The notes under the pieces were generated by a model, which had not been told where the DNA came from, searched no databases, and was given only the letters and a program-made list of their open reading frames with translations. From Nemophila menziesii (Eukaryota > Streptophyta > Magnoliopsida > Boraginales > Hydrophyllaceae), in assembly GCA_029959085.1 (NCBI GenBank), contig JARWIR010000002.1, positions 39,304,233 to 39,368,232 of the forward strand: 64,000 nt of DNA, in the 5' to 3' direction. A program made the translations under genes and the position numbers. Every line of letters starts with the position of its first letter. The stretch's first letter is position 1. Shown here in pieces: positions 31,687 to 42,988 of the stretch.

Positions 31687-33207
31687 TTAGATTGCCTTCA
31701 ATTCTTTTTGTTCCGTTAAATTCGTTAGAAATTTGTTTAATTGTTCTAATTGAGTACCTAAAATCTGAATTGCGGCATCTTGTCCTCGTAACTTCTCTTC
31801 CTGAGTGTTCATATTCGTGGTCAAACGGTCCAAGATTTTTACTACTTGTTGATTATCCATAGATCCTTCTTGAGGATACTGAGGTAAAGCTTTCTGATCT
31901 AACGCATCGGTATAGGCATCTTGAACAGGTTGTTGAGGGGGAGAAGGTCTATTTTGATGTTGATTTTGATACTGACCTCTTGGTTGGAAAAAGTTGTTCT
32001 GGGGGCGCGGTTGATAATGACCAGGATTAGCGGCTCCTTGTGGATTTGAATACTACATACCCGGATGAATTTGGTTACCAAATTGATAACCTCCTCGGTT
32101 GGATATGAAGTAAACAGATTGTGGATTTGCTTCGCACTCTTCCCATGTATGATTATTAACCCCACATTGTTGACAACCTTGTGCTTCTTGTACTACGTTT
32201 GCTGAAGCTAAATTCTTCTGCATCTCTAACTTGAGCTCTTTGATTTGATTTTCTAATGCTGATATTTGAGCTAAGTTTGCAGTTTCTGCGTCTAAATGAA
32301 GCGTTCCTCGGGTCTTTGCTACAGAAGCTCGCGTTGAAGGCCAACTCCTTTCTTGTTCAATAATATTTTCCAAAACATCAGAAGCTTCATTATGATTCAT
32401 GGACACAAAATTACCCTTTCCGATGTTATCCACCTTCTCTCTACCTTTATCATTAAGACCTTCATAGAATATAGCAAGTTGTAAAGAGGGAGTATAACCA
32501 TGGAGCGGACATCTAGCTAATTTATGTTGAAACCTTGTCCATGATTCTCCTACTGTTTCTCCATCTTCTTGACAAAATCTTGCAAGCTCGCTCTGATCTT
32601 TGAGTCGCATACTCTTCGAATAAAAACGGTTAAAGAATGCGGCTTGAAGTTCTGTCCATGAATTTATTGTTCCAGGTGGTTGTCTATCTAGCCATTCGCT
32701 AGCTCTACAGGTTAAGAAGAACAAGAACATATGACAATACAATTGCTCGCGTGTAATGCCTGGAGTAACATAAGCATCACAAATCTGCATGAACTTCTGA
32801 ATCGATCTTACCGGATCTTGAATTGCTGTACCACTGTAGAGTCCATGACTTTGAAATTGACTGAGCATACCCGGATCGGGTCGAAATTTAATATTCTGGA
32901 TCTCTGGAGGATGGTAACCTATTGGTTGAACATGAAACGGCACATGGAGGCCAGGAAGGTCTTGTTCAACTCGGTTTTGATTATTCTGTCCATTACCTCC
33001 TCCTTGCTGTTGTCCTTGTTGTTGTCCACCAGGTGGAATAGGTGGTGGTGGTCCTCTTGGTAATCCTCCACGTGGGACTCCAAGTAGTGGATCTAATTGA
33101 CCTTGTACGCGCATAGCTCTTCTTAAGGATCTTTCCTCACGAACACGTTTGTTATAAGGTCTGAAGCACCTCTCAGGCTCCGATAACGAAGGCCAAGAAT
33201 TAAACAC
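31687..33207 (-). pseudogene. B1 Gag, broken by two stops
   Basis: A 384-codon frame (33207-32053) carries the retrotransposon gag domain (FRPDPGMLSQFQ, DAYVTPGITREQLYCH, WTELQAAFFNRFY, GESWTRFQHKL) and an intact zinc knuckle CQQCGVNNHTWEEC. TAG at 32053-32055 replaces a Gln codon kept in B2; TAA at 31687-31689 replaces a Glu codon. All are in one frame with the protease. The frame's first codon is GTG, so the true start is uncertain; a splice-acceptor-like TTTTTCAGGTTTCACAG lies directly upstream. Confidence 0.86.
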
Positions 33208-33341
33208 TGTGAAACCTGAAAAAGACTAAAGCAAACCACAAGCGTAAATCCGGAAAAACAAAAACTAAATACTGAAAAATAAAAACTAATTAAAAAACCA
33301 CTACTCGAAATAGATAACCCACACGTTAACGAGACACAAGT

Positions 33342-33358
33342 CCCCGGCAGCGGCACCA
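33342..33358 (-). other. B1 primer-binding site, one base altered
   Basis: Plus-strand CCCCGGCAGCGGCACCA; A, B2 and B3 have GGCGCCA here, so a CG has become CA. Six bases from the LTR. Confidence 0.82.
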
Positions 33359-33364
33359 AAAACT

Positions 33365-34907
33365 TGATGTCGCCTACGGTGTGATAAAAATAAGATAAAA
33401 TTAAGTCAAAAAAACTACGCACTCTCACCCTAGACAGACACAGTACTGCAAGTATTACAGGACGTATGCAAGTTTTAGTTAGGAAGTTGAGTTCGTTCTC
33501 AGGGACTTAAGTGTGTTATACGAATAGGTAACAATAACGAGTAAGAAATAATTAATTAAAAGACAGAAAATTAAAGGAATAGATTTCGAAAATAACTAAT
33601 TAAAACTAGGAAAATAAAGACAATAAAATAAATACGAAGAATGCGAGATGAGAAGTATAGCTTAGGTTTTGCTAATATGCACTAATCCTTCTAATTCTTT
33701 CTATTAGATCTAGTTAATAAGGGAGAATATTAGCTCTTGTATACTTAGTCAGGATTCAAAATTCCCATTCCTTAGACCTTGAGAGCGACTAAGGGGGCTA
33801 CGGACACACCACGAGGCTGGTTCAAATAGGGTTATCAAATTCTACTAAGGCCCTAAGCAATCAATTTCCATACATGGTGATAGTGATTAAATTATACCCT
33901 AATGACTATCTAGTTAGAATCAGTTTTGTCAGGACTAATATCGACACTAGACGTTATGTGGTGTTTCAATAATTAGACATCCATCTAAGGTGATCATCTA
34001 ACTACTATTAAAGTAATCCTAAACGTTGCGCACCGCAAGGAAAACAATCATTAAATCAAAATACATAAACAAATATGAAGGTAAGCAGCTTATATCAATT
34101 TAAAACATGTAATTCCCAAAGAAACTTAGATAGAAAGAAATTAGAATTCATAGATTATACAGGATACAAAACCCAAGCTATGGGAAGTTTAGTTCATACC
34201 TGAAGGAAATAAACTAAAAGAAATAATGAAAGACATCATCTTGCTCTCTACAATAAACTGGAAGAATAAAACCTTAAGAACTAATTACTATGAGGCAAGG
34301 ATGATTTAAAAGTGATATAAGGGTGTATTTATAGGTGTTTAGAAGACCTAATTCGTTTTCTTGAATGAGAGGTTAAGTAATGGATTCCAAGCCCAACTCA
34401 AATTCGTAACCCTAAAAACATGCAATCGGGCCGTTTTTCTTTTAGTCCTAGCAGCTTCGATATTTGACCGTTAGATGCTTATGAATATACCAAATTAATC
34501 GTCTCAGAAAGATCTTCAACTTTGCTCTTGATCGTTTCTCCAAATTCCTCACCGATTTTGAGATATAAGCTGATTTGTGGTCGTAGGTGCAGAAATTCAG
34601 GATTAAGGCAGGTTTTCATTTTCCATGTTTTTAGCTTTTCTTTCCTTTATCTCCAATTACCATGCTTATCTCTTTCCATATCTTGTAGTCTTTGACTTGG
34701 ACTCTAATTAATCTCCATAATTATCTTTAAAGCTTCACACTAAATAAATAATTAAACCCAATATGCTCTAAAAATATTATTTTACTAAATCAAGACTCAA
34801 AATAGGAAAATGCACTATTTCTCAAGAAAAACGACTATTATGACTTCTAAATCACTAAAAATGATGTCTCATCCTAATATAAATCTATCACAAATGAGGA
34901 GACATCA
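33365..34907 (-). repeat. B1 5' LTR, 1543 bp
   Basis: Plus-strand TGATGTCGCCTACGG...GAGGAGACATCA. The sense TATAAATA box is at 34326-34333. It is directly followed by target duplication CATAT, after which the interrupted LTR of C resumes. Confidence 0.93.
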
Positions 34908-34912
34908 CATAT

Positions 34913-36331
34913 GCCGTTTAATTATTTAATTAGTGTGAAGCTTTAAAAGATATATGGTAATTACTTAGAGACCAAGTCGAGATAAAAAAGTAAAGGAAAG
35001 AAGATTTACATTGAAATAAGAAGATTAAGGAAAGATATATGCAAAGAAGGAAAAGATAAAGCTGCCTTATGAATCTGAAATTCCAGCCACGTTTCAAAGA
35101 CGAGTCCATAACTTAAGATTGGCTAGGAATTTGGGGCAGTGGTCTGCACAAATGGAAAGAGATTTCCGAGACAAGCGGTTTCATATATTGGAACACCTCA
35201 ACCGGATAAGTATTGAAAGAGATATGTCCAAAACAATCAGCAGCAGAATCTTACCTTTCCTAGATTTTAGGGCTACGAATTTAAGAGTTCTTAACTTGTC
35301 TTCCACTCCAAGTAAATTCGACCTAGGGCTTTCTAACACCTATAATACACCCTTAGCCTCCTCTTTTCACACAATTCAGAGAATTACACAAGAGGCTTAA
35401 GGTTTTCAAGTCAGAGCAAGAAGGCAAGGAGAAACTAGAGCCGGGAGAATCCTGTTCTTCCATCAACAGTCATCCTATCCTTTAGGTTATTAATTTATCT
35501 TTTGTACTTTAACATGAACTCCTTCTATTTAATGTTATTCTTTAATTTTATTATGATCTTAATTTCCATATACTTGAGAATCGCATTAAAGGGATGAACC
35601 TTAATTAATGAAACTATGTTTTGAATTTGGGATTGTTTAGATTTAAACTGAATTGAGTTTTACATATTGGATATTACTTTGTTTTCATTACTATTTCTTT
35701 TAGGAACAACTAGAAATAGCTATTAGTATTTGGTCTATTCACTTTAGTGGCGAAGTGATCATCCGACAGGGGGGTTTGAATACAGATCTAGGTAATACCC
35801 GTGTAATGTCCGTTATTGACCGACAAGCTTAACTAGTTACATAGCCAAACAGGTAAAATCATATCATCCAAAGAGGCATATTCTACCATACAGGTGTTTA
35901 TAGTACTTTAGGATAGCTCCTAGGTCCACCCGACAGGGGGCTAGGAGATATTAGAGTCCCGACTAATATTATAATTCCAATTCTACCCTCAAACATAGCA
36001 TAGATTATATTGATTAAGTGGATTCCTTGCGAGACTCAAGTATCTCTCTCATCTGAAGTTAGTCGTTTATTTGCTTTATTTCCTTTCTGTTTATTTACTT
36101 TTAGTCTTTACTTTATTTGCAGTTTTAATTTACAAAAACCAAACAAAAATTCGTATCTTTTACTTTTCTGTTTAGCAATTATTCTTACTACTTGATTAAT
36201 ATTTGGGTAGAACCTAATCCGTCCCTGAGAACGAACTTGATTATCATATATTACTTGGGACAACTGTACACTTGCAGTTAGTGGTTCCTCTTTATTTATC
36301 TCTTTATTTTATAACACCCTAGGACCCACCA
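34913..36331 (+). repeat. Element C 5' LTR, right part
   Basis: Continues the LTR broken at 22042, giving about 1769 bp in all. It ends CACCCTAGGACCCACCA, matching B-family LTR ends (CACCCTAGGCGACACCA). No primer-binding site follows, so the junction with the internal region has been lost or mutated. Confidence 0.78.
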
Positions 36332-36424
36332 TGTTTATCTTTTAGTAGTTTAAATGTTTTAGTTTTATTTTTCAGTTTTACGCTTTGGGTTGTCATTCTT
36401 TCTCAGGTTTACAGGTTTTGGTTT

Positions 36425-37344
36425 ATGCGTGAAGATATCGTGATTCTTGCAAATCCCAAAAACCTAGTTTGAGAAGAAAACAAAAGAAAGAGAGAAGCTA
36501 AAGCAAAAGAGTTAGAGGAGCAATTAGCAAGAGAAGCAATGGCCGAACTCGACCCTCCTCTTGTTTATGTGGTTCCTATTGTTCCACAAGTTCAACCTCC
36601 TCAGAACAATGATATGTGGTTCATCAATGGCCCTGAAGAAGCTCCATTTAGAGCTCCTGCCCTCGGAATTGGCCCATCAAATATTAATGTCGAGAGATTC
36701 AGACCCGATCCTGGTATGTTATCTCAATTTCAGAGTTATGGCAATTTTTGAGGAGCACCTGGCGAAGATCCAATCCGTGTTGTACAGAAGTTTATGCAAA
36801 TCTGCGATTCCTATATTACGCAAGGAGTAACAAGAGATCAGATGTATTTTGCTAATTTTAGGTATTTCGTTATTGATGGAGCAAGTGAATGGCATGATTC
36901 TCAAGAACTCGGAACAATTACAACATGGGACGCATTACAAACTGCGTTCTTCTATAGATACTACCCAACGAATATGAGATTAGATGCGCAAGTTGAAGTG
37001 ACCTCATTCAAACAAGATCAAGACGAGACTTTGGGTAGAAGCTGGAAGAGATTCCAGATTTGTTTAAGAAGAGTCCCTAATCATGGCCTCACAGAGATTC
37101 TACAGATGAAGATATTTTACCGAGGACTTGATGGCTCTTCAAGAAAGGATCTAGACTTGCTTTGTGGTTGTGGATTTCTACAGGTACAACCAATCCATGC
37201 TAAGATTATTTTGAATATAACAGTTACGAATGAGATGGGTTGGAATACTGTGAGAACACCTATTCGAGGTGGAAATAGCGCTTTAATTGAAGAAAAATTC
37301 ACTGCCATGGAAAATAAACTTGAGCAACAATTAAAGCAGCTTAC
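36425..37344 (+). pseudogene. Element C Gag, truncated
   Basis: ATG at 36425 lies in the same context as in A (TTTATGCG). The frame runs through TGA at 36470-36472 and TGA at 36749-36751 (where A has CGA) and continues to 37344. The gag domain includes FRPDPGMLSQFQ, SYITQGVTRDQMYF, GASEWHDSQELG and FYRYYPTNMRL, followed by LCGCGFLQVQPIHAK, and in C these are all in one frame, which locates the indel in A. It is cut after LKQLT by an LTR fragment; nucleocapsid and protease are missing. CTTTCTCAG upstream of the ATG is splice-acceptor-like. Confidence 0.85.
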
Positions 37345-38711
37345 TGATGTCTCCCTAATTGTTCTTATTTTAGACCCTTGGGAGACATCATTTTTATGTT
37401 TAATTGAATATTTTGATAGACTTTTGAGTTAAAAATACAATAATCCGGAATTCCTACTTTATTTCTAGTATTTTTGATTTATTAAACTTTTGCGCGTAAT
37501 CTTGTGTATTTTAGTAAAAAGTTTGTAGGTTTTGAATACTAGCTAGGAGAGAAATCCGAGAAGAGAGTCAAAGATTGTGATATGGAGTCAAAGCTTGAAG
37601 ATAAATCCCGAAAGAATTATATTTTGGAGCTGCAAATCTGGAAAATAGGCCAAAGATTGCTGATTTCTAGGCACTTAAGAGTTGATTTAGCCGCTAACCT
37701 TTGAAGAGAATTTGTTCCTTATCGAGTTACGGAAATTAATAAAGTGATTTTAGGTCAATAGGAGTTATAACGAATCGGCTAGAGCTGTTTTAGTGGAGGT
37801 GGTGCAGCAGTTACAGGATTTTGGGCTTAGAAAATGGACTTGGGCTTTTAATTAGTAATTTAATCTCAAGACCAAGGCCTAATCCGTTTTTCTCATTATA
37901 AAAGGAGCTTTTGACTTCTTCTTTTTCATACAACTTATTATTCATAAGCAGAAGCATCAGAGAGAAGTCAACGAAGGAAGAAGAAGAAATCTGTAGAGCT
38001 GGAGAGTGTCTATATCTCCATTCTCAGCCAAATCCAATTCCGGAAATTAGGTTTTCTTTATTTTTAATTCTGTAAAACACTATAAGTTCCCTTTCTTTTA
38101 ATTTAGTTTTAATTTCTATTAGCATGAGCTAATTTCTTTTGGTACTTGAGAATGCTTAATGGGTGAATCCCTATTCTGTTGAATTTCATATGTCTGAATT
38201 TGGGTTTTAATAAATTAAATTAAATTGGTCTTTTACATTTTTCAATAATTTGAGATTATTTACTGTTTTCAGAGTAATTAACCAAGAACATGTGTTAGTA
38301 TCTAGGCTATTCCACATATGTGGCGTGTGGATCATCCTGACGGAGGGTTTAGGTATGGACTTAATTACTCAATCTAGAATCGAAACTATTTGACTCTGAC
38401 GATCTTAGTTAATTTTAGGGCCAATGTGGTAAAATTACTTAATCATTCGAACGTGGATCATATTTACCCTGACGGGACTAGTGACACTCTAGAATAGCCT
38501 TGTAGTCCACCCTGACGGGGGTACAAGGAATTTAGAATCCCGACCAATGTTAATTGACCAATTTAACCCTTAAACAACATATGTTATGAAATAGAATTAG
38601 GAGGATCCCTTACGTTTCTCAAGTACTGCCTTCTCATATTTGCGTCTTACCTTCATTTATTTGCGTCTTAGTATTTATTTGCGTCTTACCTGTTATTTAT
38701 TTGCGTCTAAG
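37345..38711 (+). repeat. A-type LTR fragment replacing the middle of element C
   Basis: Starts TGATGTCTCCCTAATTG in sense orientation and follows the element A LTR, including the three CCGTCAGG motifs in inverted reading, but stops near GCGTCTAAGCC, about 250 bp short of its end. It then joins RT thumb sequence of C. An inserted LTR plus a deletion of gag C-terminus, protease and most of RT explains this. Confidence 0.8.
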
Positions 38712-39919
38712 CCATTGTGAAACTTACTTGAGAAGGACACCAAATTCCTTTTGATGAAGCTTGCATAAAGGCATTCAACAATATCAAAGAGAAGCTTATT
38801 TCTGTGCCTATTGTATTACCTCCTGATTGGAAGATTCTGTTTGAGATTATGTGTGATGCTAGTGATCTTGCGATGGGTGTTGTTCTGGGTCAATGAAAAG
38901 AAAAGGTATTATACTCGATCTACTACGCTAATAAAACCTTCACAAGTGCTCAAATTAATTATACCGTAATTGAGAAGGAGTTACTAGCTGTTGTGTATGC
39001 ATTCGACAAATTTCGTTCCTACCTTCTTGGGGAGAAAGTTGGTGTGCTTACCGATCATTCCGCGATTAAATACCTTATGGAGAATAAAGATGCGAAGCCG
39101 CGTTTGATTAGATGGGTACTACTATTACAAGAGTTTGACTTAGAGATTCGGGATCGAAAGGGTTGTGATAATCAGGTTGCTGATCATTTGTCGCGTCTTG
39201 AAGGTTCTGAGTCTAATGGAGAACCTGAGTTGGTAAGAGAAGAGTTTCATGATGAGAGTTTGTTTTCAGTGTATTCCTTAGAAACTCCTTGGTATGCGGA
39301 TATAGCAAATCTTATTATGAGTGGTTCTTTTCCTCAAGGAGCTACCTCACAAGAGAAAAAGAGACTAGTCCATCGAGCTAAACAATTCTTTTGGGAGGAT
39401 CCGTTCCTCTACAAAACATGCAGTGATCAGATGGTAAGGAGATGCAAACCAGATAAGGATATTTTGTCCATTGTTGCAGGTTGTCATGATTCACCATACG
39501 GAGGACACTTCAAAGGTGATCGTAGAGCTGCAAAGGTATTACAATCCGGTTTTTATTGGCCTACTCTACATAAGGATTGTCATGAGTACATTCAGAAATG
39601 TCATAGATGCCAGTTTACTGGTAATATATCTAAGAGAGATGAGATGCCGCGTAATAATATTCTTGAAGTTGAGATATTCGATGTATGGGGTATTGATTTC
39701 ATGGGTCCTTTTGTACCATCTAATGGGAATCTGTACATCCTACTAGCTGTTGATTACGTGTCTAAATGGGTAGAGGCTGTAGCTCTACCAACTAATGATT
39801 CGCGAGTAGTGATTAAATTCTTAAAGTCAAACATCTTCACTAGACATGGTACACCTCGAGTTATTATCAGTGATGGAGGTTCACACTTTGTGAACAAATA
39901 TCTGAAGACAGTTCTATAG
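38712..39919 (+). pseudogene. Element C RT end, RNase H and integrase N-terminal part
   Basis: The frame enters at the RT thumb and shows RNase H ([35 protein letters not shown]), the complete integrase zinc finger ([13 protein letters not shown]...CHRCQFTG) and the first two catalytic Asp residues ([18 protein letters not shown]). TGA at 38894-38896 stands where A has AGA-type coding, and TAG at 39917-39919 where A has Glu. It keeps the tryptophan codon that is a stop in A at 3635. Confidence 0.88.
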
Positions 39920-40587
39920 AAGTATGGTGTGAGGCATCGTGTATCTGCCGCGTATCATCCACAAGCCAATGGTCAAGCTGAGGTCTCTAATCGAGAGATC
40001 AAATCCATTCTTGAGAAGACAGTTGGTTCCATACGCAAGGATTGGTCAATGAAATTACATGATGCGTTGTGGGCATATCGTATTGCGTTCAAGACGACTG
40101 TGGGTGCATCTCCGTATCACATCGTTTATGGTAAGGCTTGTCACTTACCTCTTGAACTTGAAATGGGTGCCTATTAGGAGATAGCGGAGATGAACATGGA
40201 TCCTACCTTAGCTGCGGAAAATTATATTATAAAGCTTAATGAACTTGATGAGTTTCGATTTCATGCCTATGAGAATGCCACAAAGAAAAGACGAAAAGAT
40301 GGAATGACGATCACATTCGTGAAAAGAAATTCAAAGTAGGACAGATGGTCCTAAAATATAACTCCAAGTTCAGCAATTATCTGGGCAAGTTGAGATCAAA
40401 GTGGTCTGGTCCGTTCGTGGTGACCAAAGTTACACCGCATGGAGCTATAGAGATCGAGAATCCAGACGAGCAATGCACCTTCATGGTGAATGGGCATCGT
40501 CTGAAACTTTACCATGTAGGCGAAGATACCAATAGCAGAGTTGATCCACATCATGGGGAGGTCATGTACCTCCTTGACGCTGAATAG
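39920..40587 (+). pseudogene. Element C integrase end and C-terminal domain
   Basis: Continues the integrase: Glu in [13 protein letters not shown] completes the DDE triad. TAG at 40175-40177 replaces the Trp of A, a frame change follows near 40280, and the C-terminal domain KLRSKWSGPFVVTKV...VNGHRLKLYHVGED runs from 40345 to 40587. Confidence 0.85.
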
Positions 40588-40799
40588 ATGCGAGAGGTAA
40601 CCCGTCGAGCTTAACGACGTTAAACAAAAGCCAGTTCATTGTATATTAGTTTATTGCTTTAAATTTTTTTTAATTCCTAATGTATAATTCTAAGTTAGTG
40701 TCGAGTTTTAGTGTCTAATTTTAAAAGAATTGAGAAAGGTAGTGTGTTAATGGTGCAGGAATTGAGTTTGGGGTGCTAAGGAACGGAAAAGAATAATCT
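40588..40799 (+). other. Element C post-pol spacer with stem-loop and polypurine box
   Basis: A stem-loop at 40598-40622 (TAAC...GTCGAGCTTAACGAC...GTTA) is the same as in A. ATTGAGTTTGGGGTGC at 40761-40776 is a direct-strand polypurine box at the entry to the palindromic array. Confidence 0.5.
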
Positions 40800-41057
40800 G
40801 CTGCTCTGACCGGTATGCCGACGGGATTTCCTGTATGCCGGCGGAGCAGAAACACAAGCCCACGGATCCAAGGCGCGGGTTTTTTGCCGAGAGGTAGAGA
40901 AAATCACACGAATCGCACCGGCATGCCGCCGAGAATTCCGGTATGCCGGCCATATAAAAAACCTGTGCCCTCGGGTAGCTCGGCGCGGGTATTTTGACAC
41001 AGTTCACCCCTGGACAAAAAGCAACACCGACATGCCGGCGGATATCACTGGTATGCC
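40800..41057 (+). repeat. Element C palindromic array, about 108-bp units, cut by B3
   Basis: Cores GGTATGCC, GGCATGCC and GACATGCC begin at 40812, 40920 and 41029 (108 and 109 bp apart), each followed by a second core about 20 bp on. The array ends with GGTATGCC at 41050-41057, and B3 starts at the next base. Confidence 0.85.
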
Positions 41058-41412
41058 TGGTGTCGCCTAGGGTGTTAGAAAAATAAGATAATAATAAGCC
41101 AGAAAACACTGCACTTTCACCCTAGACAAGCACGGTACTGCAAGTATTACAGGACGTATGCAAGTTTTAATGATAAGTGTGATTCGTTCTCAGGGACTTA
41201 GTGTGTTATACGTTTTGAGAAAATATCAAGAGTAGAAAGTAATTAATTAAAACACGGAAAATAAATACGAGTGACTGAGAGATTAATGAATAAACTAAGG
41301 AAATAAAAAACAATAAAATAAATACGAAGAAATATGAGATGAGAAGTATAACTTAGGTTTTGCTAGTATGCACTAATTCTTCTAATTCTTTCTATCAAAT
41401 CTAGTTAATAAG
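41058..41412 (-). repeat. B3 3' LTR, left part (355 bp)
   Basis: Starts TGGTGTCGCCTAGGGTG and runs to ...AGTTAATAAG where B2 inserted; its last five bases ATAAG are duplicated at 55344-55348. Confidence 0.92.
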
Positions 41413-42953
41413 TGGTGTCGCCTAGGGTGTGATAGAATAAGATATATAATAAGTCAGCAAAAAAACGCACTCTCATCCTAGACAGGCACAGTACTGCAAG
41501 TATTACAGGACGTATGCAAGTTTTAATGATAAGAAAGTTCGTTCTCAGGGACTTAGTGTGTTATACGAATGGATAGAAATAACGAGTGAGAAGTAATTAA
41601 TTAAAAGACAAGAAAATAAATAGAGAATAAATTCGAATTACTAAATTAAACTAAAGAAAATAAAGGCAGTAAATTAAATACGAAGAAATATGAGATGAGA
41701 AGTATAACTTAGATTTTGCTAGTATGCACTAATCCTTCTAATTCTTTCTATTAAATCTAGTTAATAAGGGAGATACTTAGCTCTTAGATACTTAGTCAGG
41801 ATTCTAAATTCCCTTACCTTAGACCTTGAGAGTGACTAAGGGGGCAACGGACACACCACGAGGCTGGTTCAAATAGGGTTATCCTGCGCTACTAGGGCCC
41901 TAAGCAATCAATTTCCATACATGGTGATAGTGATTAAATTGTACCCTAATGACTATCTAGCTAGAATTAGTGTTGTCAGGACCAATATCGACACTAGATG
42001 TTATGTGGTGTTTCAATAATTAGACACCCAGCTAAGGTGATCATCTAATTACTATTAAGGTAATCCTAAACGTTGCGCACCGCAAGGAAAACAATCATTA
42101 AATCAAAACACATAAACAAATATAAAGGTAAGCAGCTAATATCAGTTTAAAACATGTAATTCCCAAAGAAACTTAGATAGAAAGAAATTATAATTCATAG
42201 ATTATACATGATGCAAAACCCAAGCTATGGGAAGTTTAGTTCATACCTGAAGGAAATAAACTAAAGAAAATAATAAGAGACATCATCTTACTCTCTATAA
42301 TACCTTGGAGGAATAAAACCTTAAGAACTAATTACTATGAGGCAAGGATGATTTACAAGTGATATAAGGGTGTATTTATAGGTGTTTAGAAGACCTAATT
42401 CGTTTTCTTGAAGGAGAAGATAAGTAATGGACTCCAAGCCCAACTCAAATTCGTAACCCTAAAACATGAAATCAGGCCCGTTTTTGTTTTGGTCCGAGCA
42501 GCTTCAATACTCATCCGTTTGATGCATATGAGTAGTTGAAATTTATCGTCTCGGAAAGATCTTCAACCTTGCTCTTGACCGTTTCTCCAAATTCCACACC
42601 GATCTTGAGATATAAGCTGATTTGTGGTCGTAGGTGAAGAAATGCAGGATTAAGGCAGCTTTTCCTTTTCCATGTTTTTAGCTTTTGTTTCCTAATCTCC
42701 AATTTCCATGCTTATCTCTTTCCATATCTTGTAGTATTTGACTTGGAGTCTAATTAATCCCCATAATTATCTTTAAAGCTTCACACTAAACAAATAATTA
42801 AACCCAATATACTCTAAAAATATTTTTTTACTAAATCAAGACTCAAAATAGGAAAGTGCACTATTTCTCAAGAAAAACGATTAGAAAGACTTCTAAATCA
42901 CTAAAAATGATGTCTCATCCTAACATAAATCTATCACAAATGAGGAGACATCA
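41413..42953 (-). repeat. B2 3' LTR, 1541 bp
   Basis: Plus-strand TGGTGTCGCCTAGGGTG...GAGGAGACATCA; TATAAATA complement at 42373-42380. Confidence 0.93.
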
Positions 42954-42988
42954 AGACCCCAAATCAAAGTTGTATCGTCCTGATACAA
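42954..42988 (-). other. B2 polypurine tract and LTR-side hairpin
   Basis: AGACCCCAAATCAAAG then TTGTATCG-TCC-TGATACAA (42970-42988); one C has become T, leaving a G-T pair in the stem. Confidence 0.7.

Larger units (their letters stand above)
22043..34907 (-). mobile_element. B1: complete non-autonomous Athila-derived element with two solo LTRs inside
   Basis: Both LTRs are present and a perfect 5-bp duplication CATAT flanks it (22038-22042 and 34908-34912), inside the LTR of C. Sense order: 5' LTR, primer site, gag, protease, integrase C-terminal-like domain, palindromic array, extra ORF, hairpin and polypurine box, about 1.4 kb of noncoding DNA, hairpin and polypurine tract, 3' LTR. RT, RNase H and the integrase core are absent. 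The gag-protease frame has three nonsense codons but no frameshift, and the extra ORF is intact. Confidence 0.94.
21693..41057 (+). mobile_element. Athila element C (plus strand), twice interrupted, right end outside the window
   Basis: Pieces in order: 5' LTR 21693-22042, continued at 34913-36331; gag 36425-37344; an A-type LTR fragment 37345-38711; RT end, RNase H and integrase 38712-40587; palindromic array to 41057, where B3 inserted. Its LTR ends resemble those of the B/D family while its coding sequence is close to element A. The extra ORF and 3' LTR would lie beyond B3. Most of RT and the protease are missing, and several stops are present. Confidence 0.88.
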
